From contig QBZY01000002.1 in NCBI GenBank assembly GCA_003282155.1, positions 62,001 through 126,000 of the forward strand: DNA of 64,000 nt. The letters are read 5' to 3'. This document shows, piece after piece, positions 40,210-49,083 of the stretch; position 1 is the first letter of the stretch; each line of letters opens with the position of its first letter. Made by a program: the position numbers and the translations under genes. The stretch is from Pelagibacteraceae bacterium AG-337-I02. Its GTDB lineage: Bacteria; Pseudomonadota; Alphaproteobacteria; HIMB59; GCA-002718135. Below the pieces are notes generated by a model, which made no database searches, was not told the origin of the DNA, and saw only the letters and a list, made by a program, of their open reading frames with translations.

Positions 40210-41224
40210 TTCTCAAGTTTTATTCGAAGCACTTTCAATTCCAAATAAAATCAATCATTTTAGCTTGAATGATAAAAATAATTACCAGGAAATATCAAAT
40301 TTAATATCAGAAAAAAAAATTGATTATGTTGTTACTGTGGCAAGAGGTACTTCAGATTGTGCAGCTCTTTATTTGTCTTATATGTTTGCAAAATATCTTG
40401 GTTTGCCAACATACAGCATGCCTCCATCTATAATAACTTTAGAAAAATCAAAATTTGATTTTTCTAGAGCATTAGTTTTTATTATTTCTCAATCTGGAAA
40501 AAGTGAAGATTTAGTTGAATGTCATAACATGGTACAAAAAATGGGAGCAAAGACAATATTAATAAGTAATAATTTAAGTAGCCCCATAATAAAAACATCC
40601 AATTATTTTTTTGATATAAATGCAGGAGAAGAAAAAAGTGTTGCAGCAACAAAAACTTTTGTTTTATCTTTATTGATAATCTTAAAGCTCGTTTTTAACA
40701 CTCTTAATAAAAAAGATATTAATAAACATATTGAAATGTTAAGTGATCATTTAATTTTAGATAATCAAAATCAATGGGATCCAAATATATTAGATAAAAC
40801 CATAAGTAATGGATATATAATTAGTAGGGGCGTTGGATACGCAATTTCTAATGAAATATCTTTAAAGTTTAAAGAGTTATGTCAAGAAATGATAGAGCCT
40901 TTCAGTAGTGCTGAGGTAATGCATGGACCAAAAAGCTTGATAGAAAACTCATTTAAGTTATTTACTATATCACTTAGAGATAAGAGTGGGATGATAGTAG
41001 CAAAAGATTCTAGTCAAATTATTTCACTAACTAATCTTCACTATGAAATTACCTATGATGAAAACTCAAATACAAAATTAAGATATGACACTAGTGAAAT
41101 AATAGAGTTAGATCCAATTATAGTACTATCAAAATTTTATCCATGGATAGTCAATTACTCTTTTGAAAAGGGATTAGATCCAGACAATCCTAGATATTTA
41201 ACTAAAGTAACAAAAACATTCTAA
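40202..41224 (+). CDS. SIS-domain protein, glucosamine-6-phosphate deaminase (NagB-II)-like
   Basis: Two-SIS architecture, VTVARGTSDCAALYLSYMFAKYLGLPT, FIISQSGKSEDLVE; start overlaps the nagA stop. Confidence 0.8.
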   Translation: MSSSQVLFEALSIPNKINHFSLNDKNNYQEISNLISEKKIDYVVTVARGTSDCAALYLSYMFAKYLGLPTYSMPPSIITLEKSKFDFSRALVFIISQSGKSEDLVECHNMVQKMGAKTILISNNLSSPIIKTSNYFFDINAGEEKSVAATKTFVLSLLIILKLVFNTLNKKDINKHIEMLSDHLILDNQNQWDPNILDKTISNGYIISRGVGYAISNEISLKFKELCQEMIEPFSSAEVMHGPKSLIENSFKLFTISLRDKSGMIVAKDSSQIISLTNLHYEITYDENSNTKLRYDTSEIIELDPIIVLSKFYPWIVNYSFEKGLDPDNPRYLTKVTKTF

Positions 41225-41225
41225 T

Positions 41226-42839
41226 TTGAATAATATTGATATAGCAATTATTGGTGCAGGTTCTGCGGGAAGTATAATAGCAAATAAACTTCTGAGAGAA
41301 ACCAATTTCAATATAGCGCTAATTGAGGCTGGGCCTAATGATAACAATCCAATTATTGATGTTCCTCTTGGTTATGGAATGACATTTTATAATAAAAAAA
41401 TTAATTGGAACTTCTATTCAGAAAAACAAGATAATTTATTTAATAGGCAAATATATTATCCAAGAGGTAAAGTTTTAGGTGGTTCTGGTTCGATAAATGC
41501 AATGGTCTATGCAAGAGGATTAGAAACAGACTATGAGAATTGGGGGAGCAAGAAGGAATGGAGTTTTGAAAATATAAAAAAAATATATAGTTCTATGGAG
41601 CAACAAATAAATGATGATAAAGAATTTCTCACAAAAGAGAAGATCCCAGTAAATAATGTAAGTAAGCATCATCATCCAATTTTAGAATATTTTTTTAATG
41701 CTAGTCATGAAATTGGTATTAAAAAAAATACAAATTTAACTACATCAATTGAAAATCAAGTAGGTCATTATAATATTAATACTTACAACGGTACTAGACA
41801 TTCATCATCAAAAGTATTTTTAAAGCCTGTGTTAAAAAACTCTAGACTAACTATATTAGACAATACTCAAGTTAAAAATCTGATAATTAAAGATAAAAAA
41901 ATTACTGGTATTAAAATTCAAAATAAATCAATAGAACAAATAATACACCTATCTCATGGAGCAATTTTATGTTCTGGCTCTATAATGACGCCTTACTTAT
42001 TAATGCATTCTGGTATTGGTGACAAAGAACATTTAAAACAATTTGATAAAGAAATAATAATTGATAATTCTAATGTTGGAAGAAATCTTCAGGATCATCT
42101 TGGGTTAGATTATTTATTTAAAACTAATCATCATTCACTAAATAAATCGTTAGGAACTTGGTCAGGCAGAATTACTTCTGTATTAAGATATATTTATAAT
42201 AGGAAAGGACCATTATCTCTAAGTATTAATCAGTCTGGGGGATATGTAAATTGGAATTCAAAACATAATTATCCCAACTTACAGATATATTTTAATCCGT
42301 TAACTTATTCAATTACTCATAAAAATAAGAGACCTCTTCTAAAAACTGACAAATTTAATGGCTTTATTATTGGTTATAATTCTTGTCGACCGAAAAGTTT
42401 GGGTAGAGTTACATTGAACTCACCTAATTTTGATGAAGCCCCACTGATTGATCCAAATTTTCTATCACATGAAGAAGATATATATGATGTTAAATGTGCA
42501 ATTAATTTTTCTAAAGTTTTGGCGAATACAAATAGTATAAAAAAAATAAGAAATGAAAGTGTTACGCATAATCTTTTAAATGCTACTGAAGAAGAAATGA
42601 TTGGTCACTTTAAATCTAATGCAGTTTCTATCTACCACCCTTGTGGTACTTGTAAAATGCATGAAGATCCTAAAAAGGGAGTTGTCTCTGAAAGATTAAA
42701 AGTTCATGGTATGGAGAATCTTTGGATTGCTGATGCATCGGTATTTCCAAATATTACTTCTGGTAATATTAATGCCCCCGTAATGATGCTTGCTAATCTT
42801 GGAAGTAAATTTATTATTGAAGATTTAAAAAAGATTTAA
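41226..42839 (+). CDS. GMC-family oxidoreductase (choline dehydrogenase-like)
   Basis: TTG start; DIAIIGAGSAGSIIANKLL, GGSGSINAMVYARGLETDYENW, C-terminal HPCGTCKMHEDPKKGVV...LWIADASVFPNITSGNINAPVMMLA. Confidence 0.92.
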   Translation: MNNIDIAIIGAGSAGSIIANKLLRETNFNIALIEAGPNDNNPIIDVPLGYGMTFYNKKINWNFYSEKQDNLFNRQIYYPRGKVLGGSGSINAMVYARGLETDYENWGSKKEWSFENIKKIYSSMEQQINDDKEFLTKEKIPVNNVSKHHHPILEYFFNASHEIGIKKNTNLTTSIENQVGHYNINTYNGTRHSSSKVFLKPVLKNSRLTILDNTQVKNLIIKDKKITGIKIQNKSIEQIIHLSHGAILCSGSIMTPYLLMHSGIGDKEHLKQFDKEIIIDNSNVGRNLQDHLGLDYLFKTNHHSLNKSLGTWSGRITSVLRYIYNRKGPLSLSINQSGGYVNWNSKHNYPNLQIYFNPLTYSITHKNKRPLLKTDKFNGFIIGYNSCRPKSLGRVTLNSPNFDEAPLIDPNFLSHEEDIYDVKCAINFSKVLANTNSIKKIRNESVTHNLLNATEEEMIGHFKSNAVSIYHPCGTCKMHEDPKKGVVSERLKVHGMENLWIADASVFPNITSGNINAPVMMLANLGSKFIIEDLKKI

Positions 42840-42842
42840 TTT

Positions 42843-43943
42843 ATGAAAATAATAAAACTTGAAACATTCACAAAACCATATGTAAGTTTTGTTAAAATAA
42901 CAGTTGAGGATGGCTCAATTGGTTATGGTCAAATGTCAACTTATCATGCAGATATCACAGCTCAAATTTTTCATAAACAAGTAGCGCCTTGGGTTTTAGG
43001 AAAAGAATATTTTGATTTTGATGATTTAGAAGATTTTATTTTTGAAAGGGAACATAAATTTCCAGGATCATATCTTTTACGTGCAATTGCAGGTTTAGAT
43101 ACGGCATTGTGGGATTTGAAAGGTAAAATCGAAGGCAAGCCTGTAGTTTCATTGATAGGAGGATCTCCAGGAAATTTAAGAATTTATGGCTCATCAATGA
43201 AAAGAGATATTACACCAAATGATGAAGCAAATAGATTTAAAAAACTCTTTGATGAAAAGGGTGTCGATGCTTTTAAATTTAGAGTTGGTTCTGAATGTGG
43301 AAGGGGAGTTGATGAATGGCAAGGAAGAACGTCTAGTATAGTCAAAACAATAAATTCGACTTTAGATCAAAGTGTAATTAAAATGGTTGACGCAAACAGT
43401 TGTTATAGCTCTATTCAAGCAATAGAAATTGGGAAACTTTTAGAAGATAATGATGTTACTCATTTTGAAGAACCTTGTCCTTACTGGAAACCAGAAGAAA
43501 CCAAAAAAGTTACTGATAGTTTGAAGATAGACGTAACTGGTGGTGAGCAAGATTGTGATCTGAGAATTTGGAGAGATATGGTTAACAGAAAAATTGTAAA
43601 TATTTTTCAACCTGATGTTATGTATATGGGAGGATTAACAAAAGCTTTGAAGGTTGCTAAAATTATTGAAAAGGGTGGTTTTAAGTGTACTCCACATACA
43701 GCTAATTTATCTTTAGTAACAATTTGCACAATGCATTTTTTAAAAGCAATAAACAACTCAGGACCCTATCTTGAATTTTCTATTGAGGGTAAAGATTATT
43801 ATCCTTGGCAACAGAATTTATTTTTAGGTGATCCTTTTAAAATATCTAACGGAATGGTTAAAATTGAAGATACTCCTGGCTGGGGTATCGAGATTAATCC
43901 TGATTGGTTAGAGAAATCAGAATATAAAAAGACGGAAATATAA
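42843..43943 (+). CDS. Enolase-superfamily (mandelate racemase/muconate lactonizing) enzyme
   Basis: AIAGLDTALWDLKGKIEGKPVVSLIGG, VKMVDANSCYS, FEEPCPYWKPEET, TGGEQDCDL metal-ligand pattern. Confidence 0.88.
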   Translation: MKIIKLETFTKPYVSFVKITVEDGSIGYGQMSTYHADITAQIFHKQVAPWVLGKEYFDFDDLEDFIFEREHKFPGSYLLRAIAGLDTALWDLKGKIEGKPVVSLIGGSPGNLRIYGSSMKRDITPNDEANRFKKLFDEKGVDAFKFRVGSECGRGVDEWQGRTSSIVKTINSTLDQSVIKMVDANSCYSSIQAIEIGKLLEDNDVTHFEEPCPYWKPEETKKVTDSLKIDVTGGEQDCDLRIWRDMVNRKIVNIFQPDVMYMGGLTKALKVAKIIEKGGFKCTPHTANLSLVTICTMHFLKAINNSGPYLEFSIEGKDYYPWQQNLFLGDPFKISNGMVKIEDTPGWGIEINPDWLEKSEYKKTEI

Positions 43944-43947
43944 AATA

Positions 43948-44607
43948 ATGATTAAAAACATAATTTTTGATTTTGATGGAGTACTAGTTGATAGTGAAGT
44001 GTTAGCTTCTAAGGCATTTTCAAAATATTTTAGTAAATTTGATCAATCAATTAAAGAGGAGCAATTTTATAAATATGCTGGAAAAAAAACAGTTGAAGTA
44101 ATAGATTTATTATCTGCTAAATATAAGATTGAAAATAAAGAAAAATTTACAAACGAAATATTCGATATTGTTTCAGAAGTTTATTCTAAGGATTTAACAC
44201 TAGTTGATGGAGCAAAAGATTATATTAGTAAATCAGAAAGAAATCATTTCATTGGATCTAATAGTAACAAGGATAGAATTCTGGATGGTTTAAAGCTTGT
44301 TGATTTAGATGAATTTTTTTTAAGTGATCAGGTTTACTCATTTGATATGGTTAAAAGACCAAAACCTGATCCAGATATATATTTGAAGGTTGTAAATGAT
44401 AATTCACTTAATATTGAAGAAACAGTCATTATTGAAGATAGTGGAGTAGGAGTTAAAGCAGCTACTGCAGCAGGAGTCAGGGTATTAGGTCTTACTGCAG
44501 GAAAACATTGGCTTTCAAATAGAGATACAAATGAATTATTTGACAATGGTGCTTTGAATGTATTTAGTGATTATAAAAGTCTAGGTAAGGCAATAGAGGA
44601 GCTTTAA
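43948..44607 (+). CDS. HAD-family hydrolase (beta-phosphoglucomutase/phosphatase-like)
   Basis: IIFDFDGVLVDSEVLASKAF, VKRPKPDPDIYLKV, VIIEDSGVGVKAATAAGVRVLG. Confidence 0.9.
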   Translation: MIKNIIFDFDGVLVDSEVLASKAFSKYFSKFDQSIKEEQFYKYAGKKTVEVIDLLSAKYKIENKEKFTNEIFDIVSEVYSKDLTLVDGAKDYISKSERNHFIGSNSNKDRILDGLKLVDLDEFFLSDQVYSFDMVKRPKPDPDIYLKVVNDNSLNIEETVIIEDSGVGVKAATAAGVRVLGLTAGKHWLSNRDTNELFDNGALNVFSDYKSLGKAIEEL

Positions 44608-45066
44608 ATGGGGCCAGATGTAAAAGGAAATCCACTGTATATTTCAGTTTATCTTTTGATAGTTTCTTATGTGATAGGAGAATTTTTTTTTCCTAAATAT
44701 CCGCTTTTATATATTCTTAACCTTTTAGGAGTATTAATTATTATTTTAATGCCAATAGTATTTTTTTCGTCAAGAAATGCATTTAATGCACATGATGAGA
44801 AATTACCTCCTCAGACTGAAACGAATAAAATTATAAAAACTGGTATTTATGCTTATTCTAGAAATCCCATTTATCTATGCTTTGTTTTATTCCATTTTGG
44901 TATGTTTCTTACATTTGAAAACATAATGTATTTTCTTTGTGCCATAGGATTATTTTTTTGGTTAAATAATTTTGTAATTTATGAAGAAGAAAAATATTTA
45001 AAAGATAAATTTGGAGATGAATTTGATAGATATTGTGATTCAGTTAAAAGATGGATTTTCTTTTAA
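44608..45066 (+). CDS. Isoprenylcysteine carboxyl methyltransferase-family membrane protein
   Basis: Membrane protein; GIYAYSRNPIYLCFVLFHFGMFL, YEEEKYLKDKFGDEFDRYCDSVKRWI. Confidence 0.85.
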   Translation: MGPDVKGNPLYISVYLLIVSYVIGEFFFPKYPLLYILNLLGVLIIILMPIVFFSSRNAFNAHDEKLPPQTETNKIIKTGIYAYSRNPIYLCFVLFHFGMFLTFENIMYFLCAIGLFFWLNNFVIYEEEKYLKDKFGDEFDRYCDSVKRWIFF

Positions 45067-45920
45067 TTAAAATTTACTGAAGATATTTTATGATTTTTTT
45101 CAAATTTAATAACAATTTGAGCTTTTTTGTTTAGATCTTTTAGCATCCATTTAGTTAACTTCTCATAATGCTGAATAAAAATTTTAATTTCATCTGCAGA
45201 CATTCTTTTTGATTTTTTATTTTTTGATTGATTATATTTCTCTTGTTTTAACCGCCATTCAAAAACATTATCAAAAGAGGATGTTTTCAAAAAAATAAGT
45301 TCATCAAATAGTTTAAATAATTTTTTATATTCCATCTTTAATTGATTATTATAGAAATTCCTCCATTGATATTTTGGATCTTTAATTTTTTCTAAATTAT
45401 TTATATTTTTATAAAGAATTTTTTTAGGAATTTCAGAGCTTCCACAGCACCAACCCTCTAAGAAAAGAATATCAAACTTATTTTTCATTATTATTGATTT
45501 AGATTTATCATCAGTCAACTTATCAAATAAGGGAATTGTAATTGTGTGTTTTCCTTTACTGAATTGATTTATATTTTTTACTAATTTTTTTATATTATGT
45601 GTCCCTGGAACGCCTCTAGTTATTAATAATTTATGTTTTTTTTTTGATAAAAGTAACCGCTGTTTTTTTGATAAATAATAATTATCTAAACTAAGCATAA
45701 GTATTCTTTTATTATAAAATCTTTCAATAGTTTTAGAGATAATATTAATAAATGATGATTTTCCAATACCTTGAGAACCACCAAATAGGAATTTTTTTGA
45801 TTTACTAGAGCAAATATAATTTATGATAGGGACTAATTTATCTTTTATGTATTTTTTAGAATATTTTTTATTATATGTATTATGTATTTCTTTTTGAATA
45901 TAGTCTATTAGTGCACTCAT
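45063..45920 (-). CDS. D-glycerate 3-kinase-like P-loop kinase
   Basis: FLFGGSQGIGKSSFI Walker A, LMLSLDNYYLSKKQR, TRGVPGTHNIKKL, FLEGWCCG. Confidence 0.8.
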   Translation of the reverse strand: MSALIDYIQKEIHNTYNKKYSKKYIKDKLVPIINYICSSKSKKFLFGGSQGIGKSSFINIISKTIERFYNKRILMLSLDNYYLSKKQRLLLSKKKHKLLITRGVPGTHNIKKLVKNINQFSKGKHTITIPLFDKLTDDKSKSIIMKNKFDILFLEGWCCGSSEIPKKILYKNINNLEKIKDPKYQWRNFYNNQLKMEYKKLFKLFDELIFLKTSSFDNVFEWRLKQEKYNQSKNKKSKRMSADEIKIFIQHYEKLTKWMLKDLNKKAQIVIKFEKNHKISSVNFN

Positions 45921-45952
45921 TTAAAATATATTTATAAACAAAATATTTATAC

Positions 45953-46543
45953 ATGAAATTTCTTTTTGATTTAGGTGGAGTATTTTTTGATTGGGATCCT
46001 AATTTTTTTTACAAAGACATATTTTCTGATACAGAAGAAAGAGAAAACTTTCTAAATAATATTTGTAATGATGAATGGAATATTCAGCAAGATGCTGGAA
46101 GACTCATAAAAGATGCAGAAGCTGATATTATAAAGAAATTTCCAAAATATGAAAATAAAATAAAATTATATTATAAAAATCATCACAAAATGTTCAGAAA
46201 AATTTTTCAAAATTCAGTTGATGTCTTGCATGATTTAAAAAATAAAAAATATGAATGTTACGTACTATCAAATTGGTCTTGGGAAACATTCCAGGGTATG
46301 GAAGTAAAATATCCATTCCTAAATAGATTTGATGATTTAATAATATCAGGAAAAGAAAAATTAATTAAACCTGATACAAAAATATATAAGTTAGCAATGA
46401 ATCGTTTTAAACTAATTCCAGAAGAAACTGTGTTTATAGATGATAAAAAAGAAAATATTGAGGCTGCTAGTAAACTTGGTTTTTTAACTATACATTTAAC
46501 TAACCCTGAAATAATAACTCAAGAAATTAATACATTTATTTGA
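45953..46543 (+). CDS. HAD-IA family hydrolase
   Basis: KFLFDLGGVFFDWDP, YVLSNWSWETF, LIKPDTKIYKLA, ETVFIDDKKENIEAA. Confidence 0.88.
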   Translation: MKFLFDLGGVFFDWDPNFFYKDIFSDTEERENFLNNICNDEWNIQQDAGRLIKDAEADIIKKFPKYENKIKLYYKNHHKMFRKIFQNSVDVLHDLKNKKYECYVLSNWSWETFQGMEVKYPFLNRFDDLIISGKEKLIKPDTKIYKLAMNRFKLIPEETVFIDDKKENIEAASKLGFLTIHLTNPEIITQEINTFI

Positions 46544-47703
46544 ATTTAAACATGCATGATACATTTGATATTTTAGTGATTGGTGGTGGCATTAATGGTG
46601 CAGGAATTGTTAGAGATGCTTCTGGAAGAAATTTGAAAGTGTGCTTGGTAGAAAAAAACACTGTAGGTTCTGCAACTTCATCATGGTCAACAAAATTAAT
46701 ACATGGAGGATTAAGGTATCTTGAAAATTATGAATTTCGCCTTGTACGTGAATCTTTAAAGGAAAGAGAAGTAATCAAAACAATTGCAAGTGATATCACA
46801 ATACCATTGCCTTTTATTATACCTCATCAAAAATCCTTAAGACCTAAATGGTTAATTAAATTAGGATTATTTCTATATGACAATATTGGTGGTAAAATGA
46901 CTATTCCAAAATCTTCAACTATTAACATTAAGGAAGAAATTCCTAATATTCTAAAAGATCAATTTAAAGTTGGATTTCAATATTATGATTTACAGGTGGA
47001 TGACAAAAAGCTTGTTGAGCTAAATGTTGAAGATGCAAAGAAGAAAGGTGCTACAATTATTGAAAATAGAAAAGTTATAGACGCAAAAAGAAATAAAAAA
47101 TTTTGGGAAGTAATTCTAGATGATGATACGATACTTAAGTCTAAAATTCTTATTAATGCTGCCGGACCATGGATAAATGATGTTTTAAGTAACGTAATAA
47201 AATTAAGCTCAAACAAATCAATTCGACTTGTAAAAGGTAGTCATATAATCACTAAAAGTCTTTACAATCAAAAAAAAGCTTTCACTCTACAAAATGAAGA
47301 CAATAGAATAATCTTTGTCTTACCTTACAAAGATGAATATTCTCTTATTGGAACAACTGAAAAAGAGGTTTTTTCTCCTGAAAATCCTAAAATTGATCTA
47401 AATGAAATTGATTATTTATTAAATTCAGTAAATAAATATTTTATTAAACAAATATCAAGAGATGATGTGGTAAGTTCTTATTCTGGAATTAGACCTCTTA
47501 TCGAAGATTTTAAAGAAGCTTCAAAAGTTACTAGAGATTACATATTTGATTTAAATGAAGATGATTCGCTAGCTCCATTACTTAATATATATGGTGGAAA
47601 ACTAACAACATATAGAAAATTAGCTGAAAATGTTCTCCTAACTCTCAATAATTATATTCCTGCAAATAATAAAAATTCATGGACTGCTAATCACAAACTA
47701 TAA
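46540..47703 (+). CDS. glpD: FAD-dependent glycerol-3-phosphate dehydrogenase, short form
   Basis: TTG start 46540 or ATG 46552 (MHDTFDILVIGGGINGAGIVRDASGRNLKVCLVEK); SSWSTKLIHGGLRYLENYEFRLVRESLKERE; ends shortly after GGKLTTYRKLAE. Confidence 0.85.
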   Translation: MNLNMHDTFDILVIGGGINGAGIVRDASGRNLKVCLVEKNTVGSATSSWSTKLIHGGLRYLENYEFRLVRESLKEREVIKTIASDITIPLPFIIPHQKSLRPKWLIKLGLFLYDNIGGKMTIPKSSTINIKEEIPNILKDQFKVGFQYYDLQVDDKKLVELNVEDAKKKGATIIENRKVIDAKRNKKFWEVILDDDTILKSKILINAAGPWINDVLSNVIKLSSNKSIRLVKGSHIITKSLYNQKKAFTLQNEDNRIIFVLPYKDEYSLIGTTEKEVFSPENPKIDLNEIDYLLNSVNKYFIKQISRDDVVSSYSGIRPLIEDFKEASKVTRDYIFDLNEDDSLAPLLNIYGGKLTTYRKLAENVLLTLNNYIPANNKNSWTANHKL

Positions 47704-47710
47704 TTGGTAT

Positions 47711-47833
47711 CCCTCTTAAACAACTTTTCAAAAAGTTGGTGGGCAGAAAAGTTTTATAAGAGGAATACTTCTTATAGGAGGAAATAATATGAACCCTCTG
47801 CCCAAAACTATTTTAATTTATTTAAATTGTTAA
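47711..47833 (+). other. Candidate structured RNA / leader-like region with strong SD and 14-codon ORF
   Basis: Hairpin CAACTTTT-CA-AAAAGTTG, competing helices, AGGAGG before ATG 47789 (MNPLPKTILIYLNC*). No CDS on this strand downstream. Confidence 0.35.
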
Positions 47834-47846
47834 TAAGAAATTTTAT

Positions 47847-47883
47847 AAAAAAAGGATGAATTGCCCCTAAAAATAGAGGCAAT
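47847..47883 (-). terminator. Candidate terminator of the 47.9-52.6 kb minus-strand ABC operon
   Basis: Minus strand: ATTGCCTCTATTTTTAGGGGCAAT stem-loop then TCATCC-TTTTTTT. Confidence 0.55.
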
Positions 47884-47900
47884 ATTAAATACGATTCTAT

Positions 47901-48980
47901 TTATTTAAAAGCCTGATTTGAACTATCAAATAATTGGCATCTTCCAGCAGGGAAACCAACTTTTACAGTATCTCCAACTTTGATATCTGAATGTCCCTCA
48001 GCTTCAGCAACTAATGGCTCTCCATCTTTTTCAAGGTATAGATAAGTGACGTCACCAAGTTTTTCGACAACGAACACTTTACTTTCCCAAGAACCATCTG
48101 AATCACCATTTACCACTAAGTGCTCAGGTCTAATGCCTAAAGTTACTGCATCACCCTCAGAAGATGAAGCTGACAATTTAGGGACTGATATTTTTGACAT
48201 TCCCATAATATCAACTTCAGTAGAGTCAGCACTTTTGCTTAATATTTTTGAAGGCATAAAGTTCATTTTAGGTGATCCTATAAATCCACCAACAAACATA
48301 TTATTTGGCTTATCATATAATTCTAAAGGAGAACCTTTTTGAGAAACAATACCTGTATCAAGAACAACAATATCGTCAGCAAGAGTCATTGCTTCAGTTT
48401 GATCGTGTGTTACGTATATCATTGTTGCATCTAATTCATTATGAAGTTTAGCTAACTCAACTCTCATTTGAACTCTTAATGCAGCATCAAGGTTTGAAAG
48501 TGGTTCATCAAATAAGAAAACTTTCGGTTTTCTAGTAATTGCTCGACCAATTGCAACACGCTGTCTTTGACCACCAGATAATTGCTTTGGTTTTCTTAGT
48601 AAGTAGTCTTCAATTTGAAGAATTCTTGCTGCCTCATTAACTCTCTCATTAATTTCATCTTTAGATCTTTTTTCTAATTTCAATCCAAATGCCATATTAT
48701 CAAATACAGTCATATGCGGGTATAATGCATAAGACTGAAACACCATTGCAATATTTCTTTGTTTTGGTGGTAAATCATTTACTACTTGGCCATCAATTGA
48801 AATTGTACCTGAATTAATGTCTTCTAATCCAGCTATCATTCTCAGCATAGTTGATTTTCCACAACCACTAGGTCCAACTAAAACTGTAAATGATTGGCTC
48901 TTAATATCTAAAGAGATATCTTTAATTACGTGAACATCTCCAAAATATTTATTTACTGTATTAACATTTATATCTGCCAC
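47901..48980 (-). CDS. ABC sugar transporter ATP-binding protein (UgpC/MsmK/AglK type)
   Basis: GPSGCGKSTMLRMIAGLE, LSGGQRQRVAIGRAI, FLFDEPLSNLDAALR; probable GTG start at 48980 after AAAGGAGG (ORF track extends to 49031). Confidence 0.92.
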   Translation of the reverse strand: MADINVNTVNKYFGDVHVIKDISLDIKSQSFTVLVGPSGCGKSTMLRMIAGLEDINSGTISIDGQVVNDLPPKQRNIAMVFQSYALYPHMTVFDNMAFGLKLEKRSKDEINERVNEAARILQIEDYLLRKPKQLSGGQRQRVAIGRAITRKPKVFLFDEPLSNLDAALRVQMRVELAKLHNELDATMIYVTHDQTEAMTLADDIVVLDTGIVSQKGSPLELYDKPNNMFVGGFIGSPKMNFMPSKILSKSADSTEVDIMGMSKISVPKLSASSSEGDAVTLGIRPEHLVVNGDSDGSWESKVFVVEKLGDVTYLYLEKDGEPLVAEAEGHSDIKVGDTVKVGFPAGRCQLFDSSNQAFK

Positions 48981-49083
48981 TTCATCCTCCTTTGAGCGAT
49001 CTTTCAAGTGTATGAATACATCATCATACAAATATAATATTATTTAACGTCAAATTTACTTAAAAATCAATACTTTTTAATAT

